Source of the DNA: Ramlibacter tataouinensis
GTDB taxonomy: Bacteria > Pseudomonadota > Gammaproteobacteria > Burkholderiales > Burkholderiaceae_C
Assembly: GCF_027941915.1 (NCBI RefSeq)
Contig: NZ_CP116009.1
Location: forward strand, 1,984,001-2,048,000
Direction: 5' to 3'
DNA length: 64,000 bases
Shown: positions 41,357-49,036 of the stretch, piece after piece
Layout: every line of letters starts with the position of its first letter
Position numbering within the stretch: position 1 is the first letter of the stretch
Position numbers and translations under genes: made by a program
Notes under the pieces: generated by a model
Told to the model about the DNA's origin: nothing
Databases searched by the model: none
Seen by the model: the letters and a program-made list of their open reading frames with translations, nothing else

Positions 41357-42132
41357 GGGAGTCTTCTGGGAGCGGAGAAATCGGAAACGCGAGCACAGCT
41401 TGCGGTCGCAGCGGCGATTTTCAAGCGGCACGCTGCGGGGATGGTTTCCCCATTGCTGCAACAGCGCCAGCCGTTGCGCGTGAACTTGTCGACGGGCCGG
41501 CGCGGCACCTGCAGGGCGCGCTCGCCAGGGCAGGACGGCGGGTTGTTACAGTGCGCCGCAGTTCACGTCCCCGCCCATGTTCATCGAGCTACCCGCCTTC
41601 AGCCTGGATTTGGCCCGACCCGACCGCCCTGCCGACGCCCCTGAACGGCACCAGGCGCTCACCGTGGACCGCCAGCGCGGCGGCAAGCCCAGTTCCGCCC
41701 GGATGACACTCTCGGGTGCACGGCGCACGGGCCGGCCCGGGCCCCAGCGCATCTCTGTCAGTGGCAGGGATCCAGAAGCCTTCGCCGCCTTCACGAGCAC
41801 GCCACGGCCAGGCGAGGTCGAACCCGAGCACGGCAGCACCTGTCTTGTGGCCTTTTCGCTTCATCCGACGACCGGCGACGAGCCGGCGATCAGCGGCTCG
41901 GCTGGCCGCTGATCGCCGGCAAAGAGCCGAATATCCGTCCTGAAGTCACTTGATTTGTAACAGCACCCGACAATTTCGTGGAAAAACCACGAGCTTTCGT
42001 CGCTAAACCGATGCTTCCGCTGGGATCGAGGTTGCAAAGCCAGTCACGCCTGGTTACATTCAGCTCAACCCATAGGGAATTTCCCTAGGGCTTCTAAGCA
42101 GATCAGCAACCTTGCTCAACAGGAGCGTCCTC
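41357..42132. other. 776-base intergenic region between htpG and the pilus operon
   Basis: No convincing gene. Several open frames near 41546-41943 exist on both strands but lack RBS, signal or recognisable domain. The left part holds the htpG leader. From about 41930 the base composition is less GC-rich and contains a hairpin TCGTGG-AAAAA-CCACGA (41976-41992) and the pilus promoter described separately. Confidence 0.6.
42032..42087 (+). promoter_or_regulatory. Candidate promoter and operator of the chaperone-usher operon
   Basis: TTGCAA (42032-42037), a 17-base spacer and TACATT (42055-42060) match the -35/-10 consensus at 4 of 6 positions each. A perfect 15-base palindrome TAGGGAATTTCCCTA (42073-42087) sits at about +6 to +20, where a repressor would block transcription. 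The SD AGGAG (42121-42125) precedes the first pilus gene. Confidence 0.5.
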
Positions 42133-42630
42133 ATGAATCGATCGCACCTTGCTCGCCTGGCGGCGCTCACCCTGGCAGCCGTCGCCTGCGGCCCCAGCCT
42201 GGCCGCCGACAACACCACCCTCAACGTCTCGGCCACCGTGCAGGGCGTCTGCAAGCTGTACACCTCGGCCACCGGCGCGGCGCTGGGCGCCGGCACGCTG
42301 GCCATGGCCTTCACGCTCGACCCCTCGGTGGGCGGCGCGGCCACCCAGACCACCGACGTCTTCTACAAGTGCACCAGCGGCACGTCCGCCATCGCCATTC
42401 AGCTGGCCGGCGCCGGCTCGCCGTATGCCGGCACCCTGACGGGCACCGGAACGGCGCTCGGGAACAGCATTCCCTACTCGATCAGCTGGACCAACCCGGC
42501 CACGGCCGGCGCGGGCTTCGCGAGCGATGCGCAGTTCGTCACCCTGACCGGCACGATCGCCGCCGCCGACTACATCGCCAAACTGGCCGGGCCGTACGGT
42601 CAGAACGTCCCCCTGACGCTGACGCCGTAA
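42133..42630 (+). CDS. Spore coat protein U domain pilus subunit 1
   Basis: Secreted protein of 165 residues with signal peptide (LAALTLAAVACGPSLAA). The mature SCPU domain has NTTLNVSATVQGVCKLY at the start and ends in LAGPYGQNVPLTLTP. Two cysteines (GVCKLY and YKCTSG) can form the fold's disulfide. SCPU proteins are the pilins of archaic (Csu-type) chaperone-usher pili, assembled by donor-strand exchange. AGGAG at 42121 fixes the ATG at 42133. First gene of the operon, so probably the major subunit. Confidence 0.85.
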   Translation: MNRSHLARLAALTLAAVACGPSLAADNTTLNVSATVQGVCKLYTSATGAALGAGTLAMAFTLDPSVGGAATQTTDVFYKCTSGTSAIAIQLAGAGSPYAGTLTGTGTALGNSIPYSISWTNPATAGAGFASDAQFVTLTGTIAAADYIAKLAGPYGQNVPLTLTP

Positions 42631-42694
42631 CAGCAACCAGCCTGCTGGCTCTGCGCGGGAAAGCACTGACTTTCCGCGTAGCGCGGCGACTGCC

Positions 42695-43180
42695 ATGGCG
42701 ATCTGCAGTTTCCAGACGGGGGCACGGCTCGCCCTCATGCTCCTGGCCTGTGCCGGCGGCGCCGCCGCCGGCCAGAGCACGACGCTGGCTGTTTCGGCCA
42801 ACGTGCTGTCCAAGAGCAACTGCAAGTTCGACTCGAATGCGGTCAGCGCGCTGAACTTCAACATCGACCCCTCCTCCGCGAGCGACCTCACGGTTTCCAC
42901 CACGCGCACGTTCACCTGCAACGGCAGCGCCAACCCGGCTTCGTTCTCGGTGACGGCAAGCAACGGCAACCATGCGAGTGGCGGCACGCGCCGCATGCGG
43001 CACGGCGTCACGCTGACCGCCTACCTGCCCTACACACTGTCGTTCTCGCCCGCATCCGGATCGGTCGCCAAGGGCGCATCCAGCACGCTGACGATCAGTG
43101 GCACCGTGGCGAGCGCTGACTTCCAACCGGCTCTGCTCGGCAGCTACTCGGATACAGTCACGGTCACCCTGTCTCCCTGA
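42695..43180 (+). CDS. Spore coat protein U domain pilus subunit 2
   Basis: Secreted protein of 161 residues. Signal LALMLLACAGGAAAG, then an SCPU domain: STTLAVSANVLSKSNCKFDS, a second Cys in RTFTCNGSAN, and the ending LLGSYSDTVTVTLSP typical of the family's C-terminal strands. It differs from subunit 1 in sequence, so it is probably a minor or adaptor pilin. The start is the ATG at 42695, 64 bases after the previous stop. Confidence 0.82.
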   Translation: MAICSFQTGARLALMLLACAGGAAAGQSTTLAVSANVLSKSNCKFDSNAVSALNFNIDPSSASDLTVSTTRTFTCNGSANPASFSVTASNGNHASGGTRRMRHGVTLTAYLPYTLSFSPASGSVAKGASSTLTISGTVASADFQPALLGSYSDTVTVTLSP

Positions 43181-43192
43181 ATTGCGTCCGTC

Positions 43193-43948
43193 GTGACCTT
43201 CCTGCATGACACAAGGCGGCGCGTCCGTCGCACCCTCTGGAGCCTGCTTGCCGCGGCCCTCGCGCTGTGCCAGGCGCCGGCATTCGCCGCCGAATTCTCG
43301 ATCACGCCGATCCGCATCGAACTCAAGCCCGGTGTGATGAGCGAAACCGTCACCGTGATCAACCACGCGGACAAGCCGCTGCGGGTCACGGTCAAGCTCG
43401 CGGCCTGGACCCAGGACGAGCAAGGCAAGGACGTCTACACGGACAGCGCCGACCTGGTCTACTTCCCGCGCCAGCTCGACTTGCCGCCGGATTCCAAGCG
43501 GCTGGTGCGCGTCGGCTTGAAGACCCCCGCCGGGAGCACCGAGCGCGCTTACCGCCTGTTCGTCGAGGAAATCCCCGAGGTGGCGGCGATCACCCAGCCC
43601 CAGGTCAATTTCACCTTCCGCTTCGGTGTGCCGATCTTTCTGCCGCCGGTCCAGCCGCGCGCGCAGTTCGAGGTGCTCGAGCCCAAGCTGTCAGCCGGCC
43701 AGTTGTCGATCGGCGTTCGCAACGCCGGCAACCAGCATGTGCGCCTGACCAAGCTGACGATCAGCGACGGCGGCAGCTACCAGCAGGAGCTGGCCGGCTG
43801 GTACTCGCTCGCAGGAACGCAGCGCAGCTATGCCGCGAACCTCCCGGCCGACGTGTGCCGCCGGGTCAGGAAGCTGGACATCACGGTGGAAGGAAACGGC
43901 TTGCGCGTCGACCGGCAACTGCATGTCGATCCCGGCAGCTGTTCGTGA
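43193..43948 (+). CDS. Periplasmic pilus assembly chaperone (PapD-like)
   Basis: Two-domain immunoglobulin-like chaperone of 251 residues with signal peptide (LLAAALALCQAPAFA). N-terminal domain FSITPIRIELKPGVMSETVTVINHADKPLRV and the edge strand YRLFVEEIPE with an Arg in SKRLVRVGLK; the second domain begins near VPIFLPPVQPRAQFEV. It binds pilins in the periplasm and passes them to the usher. Start is a GTG at 43193. It overlaps the usher by 26 bases. Confidence 0.87.
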   Translation: MTFLHDTRRRVRRTLWSLLAAALALCQAPAFAAEFSITPIRIELKPGVMSETVTVINHADKPLRVTVKLAAWTQDEQGKDVYTDSADLVYFPRQLDLPPDSKRLVRVGLKTPAGSTERAYRLFVEEIPEVAAITQPQVNFTFRFGVPIFLPPVQPRAQFEVLEPKLSAGQLSIGVRNAGNQHVRLTKLTISDGGSYQQELAGWYSLAGTQRSYAANLPADVCRRVRKLDITVEGNGLRVDRQLHVDPGSCS

Positions 43949-46349
43949 TCCCTCCCCACGGACCGGCACCGCGTCCTTGCCGGGCCGCCAGCGGCCCCGC
44001 CCCGTTCCAGCGCGCTGGTTGCTGAATCTGTTGCTGGCGGCGGTCCTGCTGCCGCCGGCCACGGCCCTGTCGCAGGTCGCCGCGCCAGCCAAGGCGGCAC
44101 AGCCGACGGGCGAAGAAGCGATTCTCACTGTCACGGTCAACGGCATCCCCCGGGGCGAGTTCACCCTCATCAAGCAGGTTGACGACTACTGGCTGGGCGC
44201 CGGCGAGGTGCAGCGACTCAACCTGCAGCGCCCACCGCCTCCGGCCCAGGGCGGCTACGTGTCGGTCAAGTCACTGGGCGCGCGCAGCGTCCGCTTCGAC
44301 GAGGCACAGCTTGCCCTGCACCTGGAGTTCCCGGGCGAGAGCCTGCAGGGCACCCGCATCGACCTGTCCAGCCTGCCCAAGACGGTGCCGCTCAGCGAAG
44401 CCCCGCCCAGCCTGATCCTGTCGTACCGGCTGTCCAACCGTTCGGCCATGAGCGCCGGCCGGGAATGGACCGCCATCACGGACCTGAACGTGCGAACCGG
44501 ACCGCTGCTGCTGCGCCAGGAGCACCGGCTCGACATCGCCGGCAGCCAGCGTCGGCTGGCGCGCGGGCGCACGCAGGCCATCCTCGACCAGCCGGCCGCC
44601 GCACGGCGCTGGATTGGCGGCGATGTCGTCTCCACAGCCGGCAACTTCGGCTCGTCCATCACGGCGGCCGGCCTGCTGGTGACGAAGATCTGGAACATGA
44701 CGCCGGACGCCGTCCGGCAACCGCGCGCAGCCCTGCATGCATCGACCGTGCTTCCAGCGGAAGTCGAACTCAGCGTGGACGGCAGCACCGTCTTTCGCGG
44801 CAATGTGGGACCCGGACCGATCGAGCTGGACAACCTGATCCTCCATGGAGGCGCACGCAACCTGCGCCTGACCGTCACCGACGTCGCGGGTCGACGCCAG
44901 GTCATCGAGCAGCCGTTCCTGTTTGCCGATTCGGCGCTCGCCAAAGGCGTGCACGATTACAGCTACTTCATCGGCCGGCGCTCGGAGCTTGGCCCGGACT
45001 TTCGCTGGCGCTATCGCGAGGGCGCCTGGCAGGCCTTCCATCGCTACGGCGCCACCGACAGCCTCACCGTGTCGGCCGGCGGCGAGGGTAGCCCTGACTT
45101 CACGACGGCCGGGGTCGGAGCGACCTTGCGCAGCGACCACGCCGGCTTGCTGTCGCTCGACCTGCTGGGCCAACGACAGCGATCAGGTGGCGCTGCCGGC
45201 GGCTGGTCGGCCCGCTACGCCTACCAGACCCCGCGCTTTTCCACCCTGCTGGGCGTGCGCCAGTTCGAGCCCAACTTTCGCAGCTTCGCCATCGGCGCCG
45301 GCAGCTTTCCCCGGCGCGAGTGGCTCGCCGCCGCTTCGACCAGCTGGGGGCTGGCGACGCTCGCGGCGGAACTGACCCGGGTGGAGTCGGGGGCCGACTC
45401 CCGCTCCATCGGCACCCTGCGGCTGTATGCCAATCTCGACCGCGCGTCCCTCCTCAGTGCGGAGTGGCAGACCACGCGCAGCCGCAGCCAGCAGGATCAC
45501 CGGCTGGCGCTGGTCTACCGCGCCTTCCTGGATGCCAACAACTGGGCTGGCGGTTCGGCGGAGGTCAGTTCCGGGGCCCACACCGTGACCCTGGAAACCG
45601 GACGGCACATCCCCCAGTCGGAAGGCTTTGGCTACCGGGCTGCGCTGAGCAGCACGCACCAGGCAGGGCAGGAAAGCCAGACCGCATCCCTGGCGGGCGC
45701 CCTGAACCTGCGCCCGGCGACCCTGGAGCTCGCCACGACGCAGCAGACCGGTGGCCGCGGATTCTCCGAGTTCGCCCTGTCGGGGTCGCTCGTCGCCGTC
45801 GATGGCGAGATCGGATTGACCCGCAGCGTGCACGACAGCTTCATCCTGGCTCGGCTCGGTGCGCCGCAACCGGGCATCCAGGTGATGTTGAACAACCAGG
45901 TGCAGGGCACGACCGACGACAAGGGGCGCGTGTTCATCCCCAACGTGGGCGCCTTCGATCGCCAGGAAGTGTCGGTCAACGACCGCCAGATCCCGATGAC
46001 CTATCAGCTCGGCCATCGGGTCCAGCCGATTGCGCCGCCCTATCGCAGCGGCCTGCTCGTGGACTTCAAACTGCGCCGCATGCACGCGCTGGTGGGGATA
46101 GCCCGGCGCGCCCAACCTCAGGCTCCCGTGGCCTCGGCAAGCTGGTCCATGACGGCTCCCTCGGGCAAGGACGTGCTGATCGAGACCACTTCGACCGGCG
46201 ACTTCTACCTGGAAGACGTCGAGGCCGGCACCTACCGGGGCACGCTGGAGGTCGACGAAAGCCGCTACGCTTGCCGCCTGACTGTGCCCGAGTTCGACGA
46301 ACCGATTTATGAATCTGCGGAAGGCATCCTCTGTGAACAGGTTCGATAG
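43923..46349 (+). CDS. Outer-membrane usher of chaperone-usher pilus
   Basis: Usher of about 808 residues: signal-like segment ARWLLNLLLAAVLLPPATALSQ, N-terminal chaperone-binding domain (ILTVTVNGIPRGEFTLIKQVDDYWLGAGE), a long 24-strand-type barrel with Arg/Ser/Thr-rich strands, plug-like part near LSVDGSTVFRGNVGPGPIELDNL, and C-terminal domain YRGTLEVDESRYACRLTVPEF with a Cys pair. The N-terminal region before the signal helix is long; no better start was found than the ATG at 43923. Strand-rich sequence fits the Csu-type usher family. Confidence 0.87.
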   Translation: MSIPAAVRDPSPRTGTASLPGRQRPRPVPARWLLNLLLAAVLLPPATALSQVAAPAKAAQPTGEEAILTVTVNGIPRGEFTLIKQVDDYWLGAGEVQRLNLQRPPPPAQGGYVSVKSLGARSVRFDEAQLALHLEFPGESLQGTRIDLSSLPKTVPLSEAPPSLILSYRLSNRSAMSAGREWTAITDLNVRTGPLLLRQEHRLDIAGSQRRLARGRTQAILDQPAAARRWIGGDVVSTAGNFGSSITAAGLLVTKIWNMTPDAVRQPRAALHASTVLPAEVELSVDGSTVFRGNVGPGPIELDNLILHGGARNLRLTVTDVAGRRQVIEQPFLFADSALAKGVHDYSYFIGRRSELGPDFRWRYREGAWQAFHRYGATDSLTVSAGGEGSPDFTTAGVGATLRSDHAGLLSLDLLGQRQRSGGAAGGWSARYAYQTPRFSTLLGVRQFEPNFRSFAIGAGSFPRREWLAAASTSWGLATLAAELTRVESGADSRSIGTLRLYANLDRASLLSAEWQTTRSRSQQDHRLALVYRAFLDANNWAGGSAEVSSGAHTVTLETGRHIPQSEGFGYRAALSSTHQAGQESQTASLAGALNLRPATLELATTQQTGGRGFSEFALSGSLVAVDGEIGLTRSVHDSFILARLGAPQPGIQVMLNNQVQGTTDDKGRVFIPNVGAFDRQEVSVNDRQIPMTYQLGHRVQPIAPPYRSGLLVDFKLRRMHALVGIARRAQPQAPVASASWSMTAPSGKDVLIETTSTGDFYLEDVEAGTYRGTLEVDESRYACRLTVPEFDEPIYESAEGILCEQVR

Positions 46350-46815
46350 ATGGCTGCTGCTGGCGCTCGCACTGCCATGCGGCATCGCCCAGGCGCAGAC
46401 CGTGTGCCGCTTCGACACCTCCGGCAGCCTCGGTTTCGGCGTTTACGACGTGCTTGCCACTACCCCACGCGACTCGCAGACAGATATCCACGTCACCTGC
46501 AATCGCGACAGCGGGCCCGCCAACATCAGCCTGACGATCGGGCTGGGGCCGGGCACCAACAGCACGTCGACCAGTTCCCGCAAGCTGGTGTCCGCCACCG
46601 GGACCACGCCGCTCAGCTACGAACTGTTCCAGGACAACGCGCGCACGATCCACTGGGGCAACAGTGCGGCAATCGATGCCGCCACCCGCACGCAGTTCAT
46701 CCCGAACAAGACGCCGACAGCGGTCTTGTTCACCGTGTATGGCCGCATTCCCCCCCGGCAGGACGCGGTGGCCGGCACCTACGCCGATTCGGTGCAGGTG
46801 AACCTGACGCCCTGA
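46333..46815 (+). CDS. Spore coat protein U domain protein, probable tip or minor subunit
   Basis: Secreted protein of 160 residues: signal RWLLLALALPCGIAQAQ, SCPU domain with VCRFDTSGSLGFGVYDV, VTCNRDSGPANISL and the ending GTYADSVQVNLTP. I choose the GTG at 46333 because GGAAGG lies 8 bases upstream and the resulting signal peptide is compact; an ATG at 46309 would add eight residues. The gene overlaps the usher. In Csu systems the last gene is the tip adhesin, but that adhesin has two domains and this one is single-domain, so its role is uncertain. Confidence 0.82.
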   Translation: MNRFDRWLLLALALPCGIAQAQTVCRFDTSGSLGFGVYDVLATTPRDSQTDIHVTCNRDSGPANISLTIGLGPGTNSTSTSSRKLVSATGTTPLSYELFQDNARTIHWGNSAAIDAATRTQFIPNKTPTAVLFTVYGRIPPRQDAVAGTYADSVQVNLTP

Positions 46816-46828
46816 GGCCTGTCACTCC

Positions 46829-47269
46829 TCAGTTCGCGACGGCCACCTGGGCGGGCCACCGGTAGCGGCCGGGTGCGACCGACCCGGCGAGCCAGACCCG
46901 GAAGCGCAGCTCGACCTGCAACTGCCCCGGGCTCGGGGTCAGCAGCACTTGACCGCCTTCCGGGCCGAGGTGAAGCGCCGCAGGCAGTCCCTGGACGTCC
47001 ATGCCCGAGACCCATTCACCCTCCAAGGTGAAGCGCAGCATCAGGGCACGCAGGCTGTTGCTGCGCACTGTGAGCGACAGGGGCGCCGGCACGTCCACGT
47101 AGCCACGCGAGACGTCGCCGGTGCTGATCTCCAGCGCTGTCGGTTGCGAGCGAAGTTCGATGCTGGCGCTAGGCAGCAGCACGGCGCTGACGCCCAGGGT
47201 GGCCGCCCAGCCCGGAGCGCCGAACCCCATGGCCGCTGCCAGTGCCACGCAAAGCGCAACCCGCCGCAC
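46829..47269 (-). CDS. Secreted beta-rich protein convergent with the pilus operon
   Basis: Protein of 146 residues with a signal peptide (ALCVALAAAMGFGAPGWAA). The mature part is strand-rich (ASIELRSQPTALEISTGDVSRGYVDVPAPLSLTVRSN; FRVWLAGSVAPGRYRWPAQVAVAN). The final APGxYxWP strand resembles the ends of pilin-like domains, yet there is no cysteine. It is transcribed towards the pilus operon with 13 bases between stops. Function unknown; relation to the pilus is inferred from position and fold only. Confidence 0.65.
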   Translation of the reverse strand: MRRVALCVALAAAMGFGAPGWAATLGVSAVLLPSASIELRSQPTALEISTGDVSRGYVDVPAPLSLTVRSNSLRALMLRFTLEGEWVSGMDVQGLPAALHLGPEGGQVLLTPSPGQLQVELRFRVWLAGSVAPGRYRWPAQVAVAN

Positions 47270-47402
47270 CCGCTTCCCCTGTCATGATCCTGATCGGGAC
47301 CATGCTAGGAAGCCCGCCATGGGCGAGCGTAGGGAGATGGGCCGAGCCCATGCGGTGATTTCCCCGGCAGCTCGTAAGCCAACGACCTAGGCGACCGAAG
47401 CG

Positions 47403-48176
47403 TCAGAACGTCTCGCCTTCCCCCAAGTACCGCCACATCCCCAGCGGCAACTCCCCCAGCCGCACGCGCCCGATGCGCACGCGCTTGAGGCCGACCACCT
47501 TCAAGCCGACCAGCTCGCACATGCGCCGGATCTGGCGCTTGCGGCCTTCGGTCAGGACGAAGCGCAGCTGCTCGGGGTTCTGCCATTCCACGCCGGCCGG
47601 CTTGAGCGCGCGGCCGTCGAGCGACAGGCCGTGGCGCAGGCGCGCCAGTTGCGCGGCCGGGAACGCCGCCTGCACGTCGCGCGCCACCTCGCCGTAGCTC
47701 ACGCGCACCAGGTACTCCTTGTCGATGGTGGAGTCCTCGCCGATCAGCTGGCGCGCCACGCGGCCGTCCTGCGTCAGCACCAGCAGGCCGGTCGAGTCGA
47801 TGTCGAGCCGGCCGGCCGGCGCCAGGCCGCGCAACTGCGCCGGCGCGAAGCGGTGCGCTGAGCGGTCGCCGCTCCAGTGGCTGCGCGCCTGCACCAGCGC
47901 GGCCGCCGGCTGGTAGCCATCCTCGGCCTGGCCGCTGACGTAGCCCACCGGCTTGTGCAGCAGGATGGTGACCTGCTGCTGCTGCTGGCCGCGCGCGCGC
48001 GGGTCGACCTCGATGCGCGCCTGCGGCCCCACCTGCAGGCCCATCGGCGCGACCTGGCCATCGACGCGCACCCAGCCGCGCCCGATCCAGTCGTCGGCTT
48101 CGCGGCGGGAGCACAGGCCGAGTTCGGCCATGCGCTTGTTCAGTCGGGTGGTGGCGGGGCCGGTGGCGTCGGGCAT
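47403..48176 (-). CDS. rRNA pseudouridine synthase, RsuA/RluB/RluE family
   Basis: Pseudouridine synthase of 257 residues. N-terminal S4 RNA-binding domain ([30 protein letters not shown]), then the catalytic domain with [10 protein letters not shown] and the active Asp in [14 protein letters not shown], and [34 protein letters not shown]. The exact target (RsuA, RluB, RluE or RluF) cannot be fixed; length and sequence favour RluF/RluB-like. Start 48176. The Crp/Fnr regulator stop lies 10 bases upstream, so the two may be cotranscribed. Confidence 0.87.
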   Translation of the reverse strand: MPDATGPATTRLNKRMAELGLCSRREADDWIGRGWVRVDGQVAPMGLQVGPQARIEVDPRARGQQQQQVTILLHKPVGYVSGQAEDGYQPAAALVQARSHWSGDRSAHRFAPAQLRGLAPAGRLDIDSTGLLVLTQDGRVARQLIGEDSTIDKEYLVRVSYGEVARDVQAAFPAAQLARLRHGLSLDGRALKPAGVEWQNPEQLRFVLTEGRKRQIRRMCELVGLKVVGLKRVRIGRVRLGELPLGMWRYLGEGETF

Positions 48177-48186
48177 GGGGCCGCGA

Positions 48187-48918
48187 TTATCGGGTGGCCG
48201 CCGGCGCGCCACGGCCGCTGCTGCGCAGGGCCTCCAGATCCAGGATGCGCACGCCGCCGTACTCGATGCGGATGGCGCCCTGCGCCTGCAGCTCGCCCAG
48301 CGCCTCGTTGACCCGCTGCCTGGACAGGCCGACCAGGTAGGCCAGTTCCTGCTGCGTGATGCGCAGCAGCTCGCCGACGCCGGGGTACAGCACCGGGTTG
48401 AACAGCGCGGCCAGGCTGCGCGCCACCCGCAGTTCGGGGCTGGCCATGCGGTCGATCTCCAGCGCCGCGATGAACTGCGCGAGCCGCTCGTTCAGCTGGT
48501 TCATCACGAAGCGGTTGAAGCCGATCGAATGGTCCAGCAGCCAGTGGAAGGTGTCGACCGGCAGCCCGGCCACCACGCTGTTGCGCAGCGGCTGAATGTT
48601 GTAGCGGTAGTCCTCGCGCTTGAGGGCGGTCCCCTCGCCGAACCAGCCGCCGGGCGGCACCCCGGTGAAGGTCATGGTCTGGCCCTGCTCGCTGTCGGTG
48701 CTCATCTTCAGCAGGCCCTCGATCACGCCGAACCAGTAGGTCACCGGGCGGCCGACGCGGCAGACGAAATCGCCGGGCCGGGCATCTCCCACCGTGATCT
48801 GGCTGACCGCCCGCTCGTACTCCGGCGCCTGCAGCAGATGCAGCCAGGGAATGCCGGCCAGTTCGGCAGGCGTGGGGCGCCGGCGGCGCTGGTGCAGCGG
48901 GAGCTGGTCGGCCTTCAT
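48187..48918 (-). CDS. Crp/Fnr-family transcription regulator
   Basis: Regulator of 243 residues: cyclic-nucleotide-binding-like beta roll ([39 protein letters not shown]), dimer helix ([25 protein letters not shown]) and winged helix-turn-helix [30 protein letters not shown]. No N-terminal Cys cluster, so it is not an FNR-type oxygen sensor. Recognition helix [10 protein letters not shown] differs from CRP and FNR. The ATG at 48918 gives [10 protein letters not shown]; the frame continues upstream without homology. Divergent from the ligase-liv operon, with an 18-bp dyad in between, suggesting it controls that operon and itself. Confidence 0.88.
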   Translation of the reverse strand: MKADQLPLHQRRRRPTPAELAGIPWLHLLQAPEYERAVSQITVGDARPGDFVCRVGRPVTYWFGVIEGLLKMSTDSEQGQTMTFTGVPPGGWFGEGTALKREDYRYNIQPLRNSVVAGLPVDTFHWLLDHSIGFNRFVMNQLNERLAQFIAALEIDRMASPELRVARSLAALFNPVLYPGVGELLRITQQELAYLVGLSRQRVNEALGELQAQGAIRIEYGGVRILDLEALRSSGRGAPAATR

Positions 48919-48951
48919 GCGGGAAAACACCCTCAAGGGAATTCCCGGAAA

Positions 48952-48969
48952 TTGTCGTTGCAAAGACAA
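48952..48969. promoter_or_regulatory. 18-bp near-perfect palindrome between the Crp/Fnr gene and the ligase-liv operon
   Basis: TTGTCGTTGCAAAGACAA is symmetrical at 16 of 18 positions, with half-sites TTGTC and GACAA around a TTGCAA centre. It lies 33 bases upstream of the regulator start and 67 bases upstream of the ligase start. A second palindrome, GGGAATTCCC, lies just to its left (48938-48947). The length suits a Crp/Fnr dimer, but the half-site is neither TGTGA (CRP) nor TTGAT (FNR). Confidence 0.6.
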
Positions 48970-49036
48970 GCCGGCGTCAAAGTGGCTTCTACCATTCGCG
49001 CCATTCAGCCCGGCATCCGCCGGTGCGAGGACCCGG

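Noticed and set aside
41419-41425. Heat-shock (RpoH) promoter for htpG
   Set aside because: The CTTGAAA -35 is present on the minus strand, but no CCCCAT-like -10 occurs at the right distance, so it is mentioned only in the gene entry.
41546-41943. Overlapping open frames on both strands between htpG and the pilus operon
   Set aside because: No ribosome site, signal peptide or domain, and both strands look equally plausible, which argues for non-coding DNA.
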